Assembly: GCF_003150675.1 (NCBI RefSeq)
Contig: NZ_QGGB01000003.1
Coordinates: forward strand, 62,001-126,000
DNA length: 64,000 nt
DNA from: Rhodohalobacter mucosus
GTDB lineage: Bacteria; Bacteroidota; Rhodothermia; Balneolales; Balneolaceae
Direction of reading: 5' to 3'
Below are positions 27,907 through 37,036 of this stretch, piece after piece; the stretch's first letter is position 1; each line of letters opens with the position of its first letter. A model generated the notes under the pieces. The model did no database searches and had not been told where the DNA came from. It saw only the letters and a list, made by a program, of their open reading frames with translations. A program made the translations under genes and the position numbers.

Positions 27907-27935
27907 ATACAAACTCATACAATAAAGGGTTGCCT
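27907..27935 (-). promoter_or_regulatory. ECF-type promoter of the sigma factor gene
   Basis: On the minus strand AGGCAACCCTTTAT (27935-27922) is followed 11 nt later by GTAT (27910-27907). This is a -35-like GGCAACC, a 17-nt spacer and a -10-like GTAT, the spacing normal for ECF sigma promoters, whose -35 box usually contains AAC. The predicted start site would give a leader of about 50 nt before the sigma gene. The same arrangement occurs upstream of the cupredoxin gene. Confidence 0.65.
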
Positions 27936-28008
27936 CTCAAATTCTAATTTCTGGTCATTCTTAAATTTTCCTGCAACGGGTGCACAGCGGGATTCAATGT
28001 TTTGGAAT

Positions 28009-28857
28009 CTAGAGCCTGAAAGTCCGGTGAATATTAAATCCAAACCTGATGTCGCCTTCCAGAAAACTTTCCCTATTGTTTGCCATGATAAATTGCTCAT
28101 TATGCCACTGAGAGCTTGAAAGGTAAAGTTGAAAAACGTGTCCGCCGGTATTGATGTTGATTGCTACCGCTCCGGTATTTTTGGTTCCTGTATTCCGGTT
28201 TCCAATTACAGGCAGATATTCAGCACTCAATGAATATCGCTCTGACAGGTTATAGTCCATTAAGATACCGATCCCGTACAGCTGGTTCGGGTTTGTGGGG
28301 GCAACAGTATTAAAATGTGAGACCATGGGTGATACCTGAATGCTGAATTCATCGATTTTTTTGGCAATCATGGCAGTAATGAGATAGCTCAGCCGTTCAT
28401 CTGTTTGAAGTCCGATATCAGGTGTCGTGTTTGCCGCCGCCGATAATTTCATGGCAAGGCTTAGAGGAACACTGCTTGACTCAGTCTGCCGGAGGAAGTG
28501 AACCTTTCCTCTGATGTCGACCACTTTATTGAACGTCATTCTTCCTATTCCAACGGAAAGATTGTCGAATACCCCGTAGTCCAGCCCGAGTCGTGTATTG
28601 GCTCCCTGGTCAAGACCGAAAAACTGTTCCACACCGCTGTTTACAAGCCCAAACGTATGGGCTATTGTGGTATATAAGTTGCCTTTAGGAATATTATATA
28701 CCGTGGATATGCCAATATTTACAGGGGCCTGAAACTGAATGATTTTTTCATCTTCGGGAGCTGCCCGTTCCCGTTTGAGCTGCGCTTCGGTAATTTGGGG
28801 AGCAATCAGATTGATTGTAAGGAAAACTACTATGCTCACTGTCAACGGTTTCATCAT
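28009..28857 (-). CDS. DUF5777-like outer-membrane beta-barrel protein
   Basis: A 282-residue protein with a signal peptide (residues about 1-25, ending TEAQ). The body is strand-rich, with alternating polar and hydrophobic residues throughout (LGLDYGVFDNLSVGIGRM, GIGILMDYNLSERYSL), ending in aromatic FGFNIHRTFRL as expected for a barrel inserted into the outer membrane. The pattern fits the DUF5777 family, which tends to travel with YceI proteins. It is the third gene of the cupredoxin-yceI operon (8 bp after yceI). Function is unknown. Confidence 0.7.
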   Translation of the reverse strand: MMKPLTVSIVVFLTINLIAPQITEAQLKRERAAPEDEKIIQFQAPVNIGISTVYNIPKGNLYTTIAHTFGLVNSGVEQFFGLDQGANTRLGLDYGVFDNLSVGIGRMTFNKVVDIRGKVHFLRQTESSSVPLSLAMKLSAAANTTPDIGLQTDERLSYLITAMIAKKIDEFSIQVSPMVSHFNTVAPTNPNQLYGIGILMDYNLSERYSLSAEYLPVIGNRNTGTKNTGAVAININTGGHVFQLYLSSSQWHNEQFIMANNRESFLEGDIRFGFNIHRTFRL

Positions 28858-28865
28858 CTTTCTCC

Positions 28866-29432
28866 TCAGTTATATACAGAGTCCCTGGCGCGGGGAGTCA
28901 ATTCAGTATTAATATCAATTTCCTGGGTTTCATCTACGCGATAGAAAAGAATTCCGGGTGGCTCGATTTCATAATCATCCAGGTTTATGGTGAAAGAAGC
29001 TTTCAGATAGATGCTATCAACCTGTTTGCTGATCGTGCCTTCCACACTTTTTTCCCTTTGGATACCATTTATCGTAAAGGTTCCGGTAACCTCAACCGAC
29101 TGATGTTCACCGGAGCTTAGATCCAGCGGATTGTCAAGTGTACCCGTAAACTCTGCAAAGGGATGGGTTTCCACATTTAGCGTTTTATACATATCGGAAT
29201 CGCGCTTTCGGATGCCTGTTTTCAGAGTTTTTAAATCCAGGTAGAAGTCCACCAGGTTGCTGTCAGGATCTATCATGCCGGTCAGATGATCCGACTCACC
29301 GCTGAATGAGTGCAGGGGAACACTCGAGGTGAAGGTTACATGTCCCGATTCCGTGACGTAAACCGGACCCGATGTGTTAATGGCATGGTATCCGGCCAGG
29401 AGTAAAACGGCTGAGATCAGATGTCGTATCAT
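28866..29432 (-). CDS. YceI-family periplasmic lipid-binding protein
   Basis: A 188-residue exported protein (signal peptide to about residue 20). The YceI fold, a lipocalin-like barrel that binds isoprenoid-type lipids, is indicated by GHVTFTSSVPLHSFSGES, LKTGIRKRDSDMYKTLNVET, and the closing strands with GTFTINGIQREK. Members are made under stress or alongside quinone-linked electron transfer. It lies 12 bp after the cupredoxin gene and 8 bp before the barrel gene, in one ECF-controlled operon. Confidence 0.9.
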   Translation of the reverse strand: MIRHLISAVLLLAGYHAINTSGPVYVTESGHVTFTSSVPLHSFSGESDHLTGMIDPDSNLVDFYLDLKTLKTGIRKRDSDMYKTLNVETHPFAEFTGTLDNPLDLSSGEHQSVEVTGTFTINGIQREKSVEGTISKQVDSIYLKASFTINLDDYEIEPPGILFYRVDETQEIDINTELTPRARDSVYN

Positions 29433-29444
29433 TTTATGGGATGC

Positions 29445-29870
29445 TTACTGCGGTTCAACGACCACTATGGATGCGTTCATCCCGGGATGGGGTATGCAGT
29501 AGTAGTCAAACGTGCCGGTTTCATTGAATGTATATGAGAAGGTACTGCCCGGGGAGATGTTGCCGCTGTCGAACAAGCCATCATGGTTCCGGTTTGAACC
29601 GCTGGTTACGGTATGGACTTCACTGCTTTCGTTCTGCCAGGTGATCGTGGTTCCCCGTTCTATTTCGAGCGTGGCGGGAGTAAAAGCCCTGTTAACCATC
29701 CAGACCTCGTTGGGTCCCGGGCCTTCCATTCCGTTTCCGTTATCATCCGAATCATCTACACCACTGCTGGTACCGCTGCAGCTGAAAAACAGAAAGGATA
29801 GAAACAGACTGGTTGCAATAAGTGATAGTACAGAACTGAATTTGGACGAATTTTTTCGGGATAGTATCAT
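29445..29870 (-). CDS. Plastocyanin-like cupredoxin lipoprotein
   Basis: A 141-residue type 1 copper protein. The signal ends in LFLSFLFFSCSG with a lipobox Cys near residue 31, then a Gly/Asp-rich linker. The copper ligands are all visible: the first His in SEVHTVTSG, then Cys, His and Met in YYCIPHPGM near the end. It would carry electrons in the periplasm or buffer copper. It heads the operon and has the ECF-type promoter about 60-90 bp upstream of its ATG. Confidence 0.92.
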   Translation of the reverse strand: MILSRKNSSKFSSVLSLIATSLFLSFLFFSCSGTSSGVDDSDDNGNGMEGPGPNEVWMVNRAFTPATLEIERGTTITWQNESSEVHTVTSGSNRNHDGLFDSGNISPGSTFSYTFNETGTFDYYCIPHPGMNASIVVVEPQ

Positions 29871-29932
29871 ATCTGATGGTTTTAGTTGGATTGAAGCCAG
29901 GCGTTTTAGAACCTGGGGAGTCTACTCAATCC

Positions 29933-29961
29933 ATACAGTGACATCAGATAAAGGGTTGCCT
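29933..29961 (-). promoter_or_regulatory. ECF-type promoter of the cupredoxin-YceI-DUF5777 operon
   Basis: On the minus strand AGGCAACCCTTTAT (29961-29948) is followed after exactly 11 nt by GTAT (29936-29933), the same 14-mer and spacing as upstream of the ECF sigma gene 2 kb away. The surrounding sequences differ, so this is not a recent duplication but a conserved promoter signature. The leader would be about 55 nt. Confidence 0.65.
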
Positions 29962-29984
29962 GTTAATCAGAAATAGATTTTTTA

Positions 29985-32207
29985 TCAATAAAATGTATAG
30001 GTGTACTTGACCAGCAGAACCCGGTTTTGGTAGGCTGGAAGGGCCGGTATAACCCTGTCGCGTTCAGTGTTCATCGTTTCGCTCAGTACAATCCATAAAT
30101 CATGACCCTCCCTGAAATTATATCTGAAACGTGCATTGGTGCTGATGCGTCTGGATAGGAGGTTGTACTGGCTTAGGATCTGCAACGATACTTTTATATT
30201 CAGCGCCGCGAGTGCTCTCAAACGGAATACGTTCAGATATTCGCTCTGATTTCGGTCGGGAAAATTCAAATAGTTGATTTCGAATCCTCCGCTGAGCTCC
30301 AGGTGTCGCGACTGATTCCAGGTGGGACTCAGGGATACGGAATATTGATACCCGTCATAAAAAGTGAGCAGTTTTGCCGCAAGATCAGATCGCAGTGCCG
30401 TGGCGCTGTTCATTCTGTAATTGGCCTCGGCTCCGAAGAATGAGTAGCTGCCTGGATCAACAAACGTATCATCGCTGAAAAAGAGCGGCTGCCTCAGATC
30501 TTCATACCACCAGTTGGCGGTAAACCTCAGCTCGGTATTATTTTTAAAGTTAAAATCCCACGAATTTTCTACCAGCATGGATTCAACACTGCGATCTTCG
30601 TTCCGGAAAGTTACAAAATACCGTAGCTGGGGAGTGGTGACTCTCAGCGGTGATGTGGTACCATGAAAGAATCCGTAGTTGATGCGCGCATCATAAAGGG
30701 TGTAGTTGAATCTTGATTCGAATCCCATGGCAGGTTTGTAACCTTCACCCGATCGCTTTGCGGTAAACCGATAAAAGAATCCGCTGGATGTTTGGCGATG
30801 AAGATTAAAGCGGATAAGGCCATTGGAGAAAGGGCTGAATGCACCTTCTGCACCGCTGTCGAAGGTTGCCGCATACTTAAGGTCAACAAAATGATCGCCC
30901 GTGTAATTAAGCAGCAGATCAAAACCGGTACCGATATTGTACTCACCGTTTGCGCCAAGCCGGGTGGTAAGAATACCTCCTGCGTGCGATTCGGTACCGA
31001 TATCCCGCCGTGTTCTCAGTACGCCAAAATTTTCTGAAGGCAGATTGATATCGGCTATTTTTTCGGTCTGCATATTCAGCATGCCAACCTCCCACTTGCC
31101 CGATCGGCCTGCAAGACGGGCGCCGCCGTAAATCCGAACGGGCTGACCCTGCGCCAGACCGATACGCCTGCTGTAGAAAAGTGTATTATTTCCCCCCAGG
31201 TTAAAATCAAAAATGTCGGACCGCTCCTGAAAAAACTGTCGCTTCTCAGGGAAAAAGAGCGGCTGGCGCGACAGGTTCACCTGCGCTTCATCCGCTTCCA
31301 CCTGGGCAAAATCTGTATTCAGTGTTACATCCAGATTCAGGTTCGCCGTGACGGGATATCGGATATCGAGCCCTGCTTCGGTCGTGTAGTCTGTAGTGCG
31401 GGAGTACCTGTCTCCGTTATCATTGAGGCTGTAAAGCTGTTCCGCGCCACCGAGGAGGTAGGGTGTGATATAAATTGGCTTTTCATAGTCAATCCCTGTC
31501 ATTCGCACTTTCTGAGCCTGAGAAGGTTTTGTAAATCCTCTTGACCACTCCGGAGCTATATCGGGAAAAATGTGCCGCTCAGCCTGTCGGGCCATCCATC
31601 GATAGGCAATAAGCCCCATGATCACTTCGTCGCTGTTGCTCTCTTTTGTGAAGCCAAGGCTTGAAAAAGGAACTCTGATTTCAACCTCCCACCCCTGATC
31701 CGTAATCCGCGCAGCTGCGTCCCAGTACGTAGTCCAGTTTCTGTTAATGGTATTCTCTCCCTCAGAATCCTTCGATATGAGCATATCGATCCGGTTTCCT
31801 GTCGGAGTTACGAAAAACCATTTTGCGTTTTCATTGTCATTAAAGGAGTCCAGGATAATGGCAAATGTTTCATCACCGCTGTAGCTGTTGCGATAAAGGC
31901 TGTTGGCTACAATTTTGTCCGGATCTGAGTCGTGAAGTACACCGGATAAATAGACAAACTCATTGTCATAGGCTGCGCGGACCAACGACTTTTCACTCAT
32001 TTCGCCCCTGTGAACGGGTTGATACATCGTCATGGGAAGCGGAGCGATATCCGACCACGCCTCTTCATCCACATGTCCGTCAATAACAATATCACCGGTA
32101 AGTTTCGGAAGGTTCCATGCAGAGCCGTCCTGGGCACGGGCGGTTTGTGACAAGAACTGCAGGAAGAGAAGCAGGAGAAGGAGCAGGCAGTTTCGTATTT
32201 GAATCAT
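29985..32207 (-). CDS. DUF5916 outer-membrane protein with CBM9-like N-terminal domain
   Basis: A 740-residue protein with a signal peptide ending near TARAQD. Residues of about 35-230 form a carbohydrate-binding-module-9-like domain (GDIVIDGHVDEEAWSDI, then YLSGVLHDSDPDKI). The remaining 500 residues are a DUF5916 beta-barrel with repeated amphipathic strands (LDIRYPVTANLNLDVTLNTD, FFPEKRQFFQERSDIF) and a C-terminal aromatic strand. It probably sits in the outer membrane and may handle glycan or peptide ligands, but no member is well characterised. I chose the ATG at 32207 over a TTG four codons upstream. Confidence 0.85.
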   Translation of the reverse strand: MIQIRNCLLLLLLLFLQFLSQTARAQDGSAWNLPKLTGDIVIDGHVDEEAWSDIAPLPMTMYQPVHRGEMSEKSLVRAAYDNEFVYLSGVLHDSDPDKIVANSLYRNSYSGDETFAIILDSFNDNENAKWFFVTPTGNRIDMLISKDSEGENTINRNWTTYWDAAARITDQGWEVEIRVPFSSLGFTKESNSDEVIMGLIAYRWMARQAERHIFPDIAPEWSRGFTKPSQAQKVRMTGIDYEKPIYITPYLLGGAEQLYSLNDNGDRYSRTTDYTTEAGLDIRYPVTANLNLDVTLNTDFAQVEADEAQVNLSRQPLFFPEKRQFFQERSDIFDFNLGGNNTLFYSRRIGLAQGQPVRIYGGARLAGRSGKWEVGMLNMQTEKIADINLPSENFGVLRTRRDIGTESHAGGILTTRLGANGEYNIGTGFDLLLNYTGDHFVDLKYAATFDSGAEGAFSPFSNGLIRFNLHRQTSSGFFYRFTAKRSGEGYKPAMGFESRFNYTLYDARINYGFFHGTTSPLRVTTPQLRYFVTFRNEDRSVESMLVENSWDFNFKNNTELRFTANWWYEDLRQPLFFSDDTFVDPGSYSFFGAEANYRMNSATALRSDLAAKLLTFYDGYQYSVSLSPTWNQSRHLELSGGFEINYLNFPDRNQSEYLNVFRLRALAALNIKVSLQILSQYNLLSRRISTNARFRYNFREGHDLWIVLSETMNTERDRVIPALPAYQNRVLLVKYTYTFY

Positions 32208-32229
32208 CAGTTTTCTCAATTAATACATG

Positions 32230-33720
32230 TCATCTGGCCCAGTCCGGAACCATGTTCGGCTCTATTCCAAAAACCCATCCCAACAGGGTATAGCACGCAA
32301 TGGTGAGCAAAAATGAAACAAAGATGTTCAGCCATAATCCTGCTTTTGCCATATCGGGGATGTTTACCTTGCCGCTTCCGTACACGATGGCATTGGGAGG
32401 CGTGGCAACGGGCAGCATAAATGCACAGCTTGCCGCAACGGCGGCCGGAATAACAAAAAGCATTGGGTTTTGTCCGATGCCAAGGGCCGAGGATGCCAGG
32501 ATCGGTAGGAATGCCGCAGCAGTAGCCGTATTGCTTGTGATCTCCGTCAGAAACACCACAATGGCAATGGTACTCAGCAGCAGAAGAAACAGGGGTATCG
32601 CTTCCAGTCCGCTTACCGCTTCACCTATCCATGCAGCAAGGCCCGAAGAGCTGATCGCCATGGCAAGGCTCAATCCGCCTCCAAACAGAATTAGAATTCC
32701 CCACGGCAGTTCCTTCAGGTCACTCCATGTAATCAGCCTCCTGCCCGAATCGGTTCCGCCCGGAATGATAAAAAGGGAAACCCCTGCAGCTATGGCGATG
32801 CCTGCATCCGACAAACCCGGAACCGCACCGCTCAGTAGTGGTCTGAAAATCCATAAAAGTGCGGTAATCACAAATACGGCTGCAACGCGAATCTCCGGTT
32901 TTGTAACAGACCCAAGCTTCTCAAGCTGTGCCTCAATAATACCGCTGCCACCGGGCAGCTCTTTGAGCGCGATGGGATAAGTGAACTTGGTGAGCACCAC
33001 AAACATCACAGGCAGCATAATAAGCATCAAGGGAACACCGACGAGAAGCCACTGCGCAAAACCAATTTCAATACTGTAGGTCTCAAACATAAAGGCCGCC
33101 AGAAGGGCATTGGGCGGAGTTCCTATAAGCGTGCCGATGCCTCCGATATTACACGCATAGGCAATAGCCAGAATAAGGGCGATCTGAAAATTGGCGACTC
33201 CGCTGCCCGATGCGGCTCCGGACCCATCAGGATCTTCTTCGGCAATTTGCAGCACCGACATGGCTATGGGAAGCATCATCAATGCGGTTGCTGTATTGCT
33301 GACCCACATACTCAGAAAAGCGGATGCAATGATAAAACCGATGATTATGGAGGTTGGTTTTACACCCACATAATGGACAATCCTCAAAGCAATGCGCCTG
33401 TGCAGGTTCCATTTCTGCATGGCAATGGCAATTATAAAGCCACCCATAAACAGAAATATCAATGGGTTTGCGTAGGGTGCCGTTGTGTCGGAGATAACGG
33501 CTATATCTAAAACGGGAAAAAGTACAATCGGCAACAGTGCGGTTGCATAAATAGGTATGGCTTCCGATATCCACCATGTAGCCATCAGGGCGGCAACGGC
33601 GGCTGTTTTCCAGGCAGCACCCTCCAGGCCTGCGGGCGCCGGCACCATGAGAAGCACCACAAAGAACACAATACCCAGGATAAAGCCGAGCTGATTTGAA
33701 TCGAAAAACCGCAGATTCAT
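32230..33720 (-). CDS. SLC13/DASS-family sodium-coupled di/tricarboxylate transporter
   Basis: A 496-residue inner-membrane symporter with about eleven helices. Two SNT sodium/substrate-binding motifs, the signature of the divalent anion:sodium symporter family, are visible: SNTATALMM near residue 145 and SNTATAAAF near residue 390, each at the tip of a re-entrant hairpin. Other family marks are TWWISEAIPIYATALLPIVLF and PVATPPNAIVYGSG. It most likely imports C4-dicarboxylates, though sulfate or citrate cannot be excluded. It lies 22 bp upstream of the DUF5916 gene and may be co-transcribed with it. Confidence 0.9.
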   Translation of the reverse strand: MNLRFFDSNQLGFILGIVFFVVLLMVPAPAGLEGAAWKTAAVAALMATWWISEAIPIYATALLPIVLFPVLDIAVISDTTAPYANPLIFLFMGGFIIAIAMQKWNLHRRIALRIVHYVGVKPTSIIIGFIIASAFLSMWVSNTATALMMLPIAMSVLQIAEEDPDGSGAASGSGVANFQIALILAIAYACNIGGIGTLIGTPPNALLAAFMFETYSIEIGFAQWLLVGVPLMLIMLPVMFVVLTKFTYPIALKELPGGSGIIEAQLEKLGSVTKPEIRVAAVFVITALLWIFRPLLSGAVPGLSDAGIAIAAGVSLFIIPGGTDSGRRLITWSDLKELPWGILILFGGGLSLAMAISSSGLAAWIGEAVSGLEAIPLFLLLLSTIAIVVFLTEITSNTATAAAFLPILASSALGIGQNPMLFVIPAAVAASCAFMLPVATPPNAIVYGSGKVNIPDMAKAGLWLNIFVSFLLTIACYTLLGWVFGIEPNMVPDWAR

Positions 33721-33820
33721 TCCGTCATGTTATGTTTGGTAGATGGTTGTTTCAATATTCAGAGGATAGACAGCGCCAAAGCTGCCTACCCCTAAGGAAA
33801 GTTATCGGCTGTGTAAAAAT

Positions 33821-35041
33821 TTAGAAACTGGTTGATTCAAAAATGGCTTTCATCATCTTCTCATACGCGGGAGTAAGCGTTATTGACCTTCGTTCCATCA
33901 TTCGGCTCATGGCTTCAACGGCTTTTTCAAAATGGTAGGGCACCATGTCGTGCCCGCTTACCCAGCTGAATGAGGGGACATGTTTGGGGGGGTACCCGTC
34001 GGAGAAAAGGTTGCAGCATACACCGCAAAGAGTGCCTGTATTCAGCATCGAGTTGATACCCGTTTTACTGTGGTCTCCCATGATGGTACCGATAAATTGC
34101 TGGCCCGTATCTGTATCACGGCCCGTTTTCCAGTCGGATACTTTCACGGAGCTGTAGTTGTTTTTGAGATTCGATGTGTTGGTGTCGGCACCCAGATTGC
34201 ACCACTGGCCAAAAACGGAATTACCCGCATATCCGTCGTGCGCTTTGTTGGAGTATGAATGAAATATAGAATTCGATATTTCACCTCCTACCTTGCAAAC
34301 GGGACCGATTGTCGTGTCTTCGTATATCCTGGCACCCATTTTTACAACCGACTTTTCACATATGGCAGAAGGGCCTCTAATGATGGAATTGGCCATGATA
34401 TGCGCATTTTTTCCGATGTAGATCGGTCCGTTATCTGCCAGCAGCATGGCACCGGGCTCAATTTTCGCTCCCTCTTCGATGTAGATTCTGTCAGGATTCG
34501 TGAAAACCGTGTGCGGAAAGATATCCTCTTCTCCATAAGCAATTTTACCTGAGATGCTGATGTCGAACAAGATCTGCTCACCGTTCATCTGAAAGAGCTC
34601 CCAGATATTTTTTAGGATGACAAGCTCCGTTTCGTGAAGCTCCTGTTGTGCACCCTTGAACGAGTTCAGCTGTATGCCCTTCTTCATCCAAGAGCGATGT
34701 GTTTTAAGATCCACCAGGGCGGCGACCAGTATGCCTTCGTGAGTGATATATTCCATCATGTCCAGATCCCTAACTCTATCAGCTAAAACGGGTAACGGCA
34801 CATATCTCGGATTAATCCAAAGTACGCCGTCCGGTTTGTTTTTAAGTTCAGGTTCCGGGAAAACCCCTTTTAAATGTTCGCGCAGGGGACCGCAAAAATC
34901 CCGGTCTGACTTCAGGGCATACGACCACTTTTCTGCCAGCGTAAAAACTCCCACGCGCAGATCGTACATCGGCCGGGTAAGCGTAAGGGGATGAAAATTA
35001 TCCAGGAACTCATCTTCAAACAGGCAGTAATCAATATTCAT
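33821..35041 (-). CDS. GlmU-like sugar-1-phosphate nucleotidyltransferase/acetyltransferase (Bacteroidota type)
   Basis: A 406-residue protein starting MNIDYCLFEDEFLDNFHPLT, the N-terminus of the Bacteroidota-type GlmU family. Its N-terminal part is a degenerate nucleotidyltransferase domain. The second half is a left-handed beta-helix of hexapeptide repeats (YIGKNAHIMANSIIRGPSAI, VKMGARIYEDTTIGPVCKVG) with C-terminal helices. It would complete UDP-GlcNAc synthesis after GlmS and GlmM, and glmS is divergent from it across 94 bp. The alternative is an uncharacterised sugar nucleotidyltransferase without acetyltransferase activity. Confidence 0.8.
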   Translation of the reverse strand: MNIDYCLFEDEFLDNFHPLTLTRPMYDLRVGVFTLAEKWSYALKSDRDFCGPLREHLKGVFPEPELKNKPDGVLWINPRYVPLPVLADRVRDLDMMEYITHEGILVAALVDLKTHRSWMKKGIQLNSFKGAQQELHETELVILKNIWELFQMNGEQILFDISISGKIAYGEEDIFPHTVFTNPDRIYIEEGAKIEPGAMLLADNGPIYIGKNAHIMANSIIRGPSAICEKSVVKMGARIYEDTTIGPVCKVGGEISNSIFHSYSNKAHDGYAGNSVFGQWCNLGADTNTSNLKNNYSSVKVSDWKTGRDTDTGQQFIGTIMGDHSKTGINSMLNTGTLCGVCCNLFSDGYPPKHVPSFSWVSGHDMVPYHFEKAVEAMSRMMERRSITLTPAYEKMMKAIFESTSF

Positions 35042-35135
35042 TATTAGAAGATTCTTGATTTTTTATCGGTTCAGTATTTGTAATTTAACGCAGCTTGAGA
35101 ATAACAATAAATAGGTACAAAAAAGAAAAGGTATT

Positions 35136-36977
35136 ATGTGCGGAATTGTAGGGTACGTTGGTGACAGAGATGCAGGAGATGTACTTGTTAAAGGACTGAA
35201 GCGTCTGGAGTACAGAGGATACGACTCTGCAGGCGTTGCCATTTTGAATGGTCAAATGAGCATTCAGAAGGGCAAGGGAAAAGTGGTAAACCTTGAAAAA
35301 TTAATAAAAGTTAACGGGGTAAAAGGGAATATCGGGATTGGCCACACCCGTTGGGCTACTCATGGCGAGCCGAATGATGTGAATTCTCATCCGCACCTGA
35401 GCGAATCGGGCAAAGTAGCCGTGGTCCATAACGGCATTATCGAAAATTACGGGTCTCTCAAGAAAAAATTATCCGATAACGGAAGAACGTTCAAAAGCCA
35501 GACCGACACCGAAATTATCGCCCAGCTGATCGAGGAGATCTATTCAAAATCAAAAGATATATCGTTTGAGCAGGCAATCCGCCTTACGCTCAAACAAATT
35601 GTTGGCACATACGGCCTTGCAATCGTGAATATTGAGGAGCCGGGTAAAATCTATATTGCCAGAAAAGGTTCACCGCTGCTGCTGGGCATCGGTGACAATG
35701 AGATGTTTATTGCATCCGATGCCTCGCCAATTGTAGAGTACACCAATAAAGTGGTTTATCTGGATGATGGCGAGATGGCGGTGGTTGACCGGAGCAGCTA
35801 TGAGGTAAAAACCATTGAGGATGTGAGCCTCACCAAAGAGGTTCATGAACTGGCAATCAGCCTGGATGAGATTGAAAAAGCAGGATATCCACACTTTATG
35901 CTTAAGGAGATCTTCGAACAGCCGAAAGCGCTGGCGGACTGTCTCAGGGGCCGCATCAATCCCAAAAAGGGAACCGTACAGCTTGGCGGTGTTGCAGATG
36001 TAATGGATCAGATTGTAAAAGCGAACCGAATTGTCATCGCAGCATGCGGAACCAGCTGGCATTCAGCTCTTGTCGGTGAGTACCTGTTTGAGTACCTGGC
36101 AAAGGCTCCGGTTGAGGTTGAGTATGCTTCCGAATTCAGGTACCGGGATCCGCTGATTGGTGAAGGCGACGTACTTCTGGTTATTTCGCAAAGCGGTGAG
36201 ACGGCAGATACGCTTGCAGCCCTCAGAGAGGCCAGGGAGCGCGGTGCATTGGTGCTGGGAATCTGTAATGTGGTAGGGTCCACCATCTCCCGTGAGACGG
36301 ATGCGGGTGTATTTACCCATGCGGGACCCGAAATCGGTGTGGCATCAACCAAAGCTTTTACGGCACAGGTGGTGGTGCTGACCATGATGGCACTTGAGCT
36401 TGCAATGCGAAAGGGTACAATCACCAAAGAGAAAGCCAAAAAGTATATTAAAGAGCTCGATCAGATTCCGGGTAAGGTGGAGCAGATTCTGAAGGAGTGT
36501 GATGAAACAACCCGTGAAATGGCTCGCCTGTTTACTTACGCCCCTAACTTTCTCTATCTGGGCCGAAGCTATAATTTCCCGGTTGCACTCGAAGGGGCGC
36601 TTAAGCTTAAGGAGATCTCATACATACATGCAGAAGGATATCCCGCAGCCGAGATGAAACACGGCCCCATCGCTCTTATCGACGAGATGATGCCTGTGGT
36701 GGTAATTGCCGCCACCGATCACACAAACGACAAGATGATATCCAATATCGAAGAGGTGAAGGCTCGCAAAGGACGAATTATTTCGATCATGAATAAAGAG
36801 AACAGCGATGTGGAAGAACTCTCTGAATTCTCGATCTCGATTCCATCCACCTACGATTGTTTTTCTCCGCTTCTCACGGTTATTCCTTTGCAGCTGCTTT
36901 CTTATTACATTGCCGTGAACCGGGGCTGCAACGTAGATCAGCCCCGAAATCTCGCCAAAAGCGTTACCGTGGAGTAA
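35136..36977 (+). CDS. glmS: Glutamine-fructose-6-phosphate aminotransferase (isomerising)
   Basis: A 613-residue enzyme making glucosamine-6-phosphate, the first step to UDP-GlcNAc. The N-terminal glutaminase domain starts MCGIVGYVGDRDAG with the nucleophilic Cys2, and has HTRWATHGEP and HNGIIENY. Two SIS sugar-binding domains follow, with SQSGETADTL and GRSYNFPVALEGALKLKEIS. The C-terminus ends PRNLAKSVTVE, the almost invariant tail of GlmS. The length is as usual. The divergent GlmU-like gene acts in the same pathway. Confidence 0.97.
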   Translation: MCGIVGYVGDRDAGDVLVKGLKRLEYRGYDSAGVAILNGQMSIQKGKGKVVNLEKLIKVNGVKGNIGIGHTRWATHGEPNDVNSHPHLSESGKVAVVHNGIIENYGSLKKKLSDNGRTFKSQTDTEIIAQLIEEIYSKSKDISFEQAIRLTLKQIVGTYGLAIVNIEEPGKIYIARKGSPLLLGIGDNEMFIASDASPIVEYTNKVVYLDDGEMAVVDRSSYEVKTIEDVSLTKEVHELAISLDEIEKAGYPHFMLKEIFEQPKALADCLRGRINPKKGTVQLGGVADVMDQIVKANRIVIAACGTSWHSALVGEYLFEYLAKAPVEVEYASEFRYRDPLIGEGDVLLVISQSGETADTLAALREARERGALVLGICNVVGSTISRETDAGVFTHAGPEIGVASTKAFTAQVVVLTMMALELAMRKGTITKEKAKKYIKELDQIPGKVEQILKECDETTREMARLFTYAPNFLYLGRSYNFPVALEGALKLKEISYIHAEGYPAAEMKHGPIALIDEMMPVVVIAATDHTNDKMISNIEEVKARKGRIISIMNKENSDVEELSEFSISIPSTYDCFSPLLTVIPLQLLSYYIAVNRGCNVDQPRNLAKSVTVE

Positions 36978-37036
36978 AGTGCGGATCTGAAGGGTGGCCT
37001 GAAACGATCTTGCGGGATTGAACCGTTATAGGTGAT

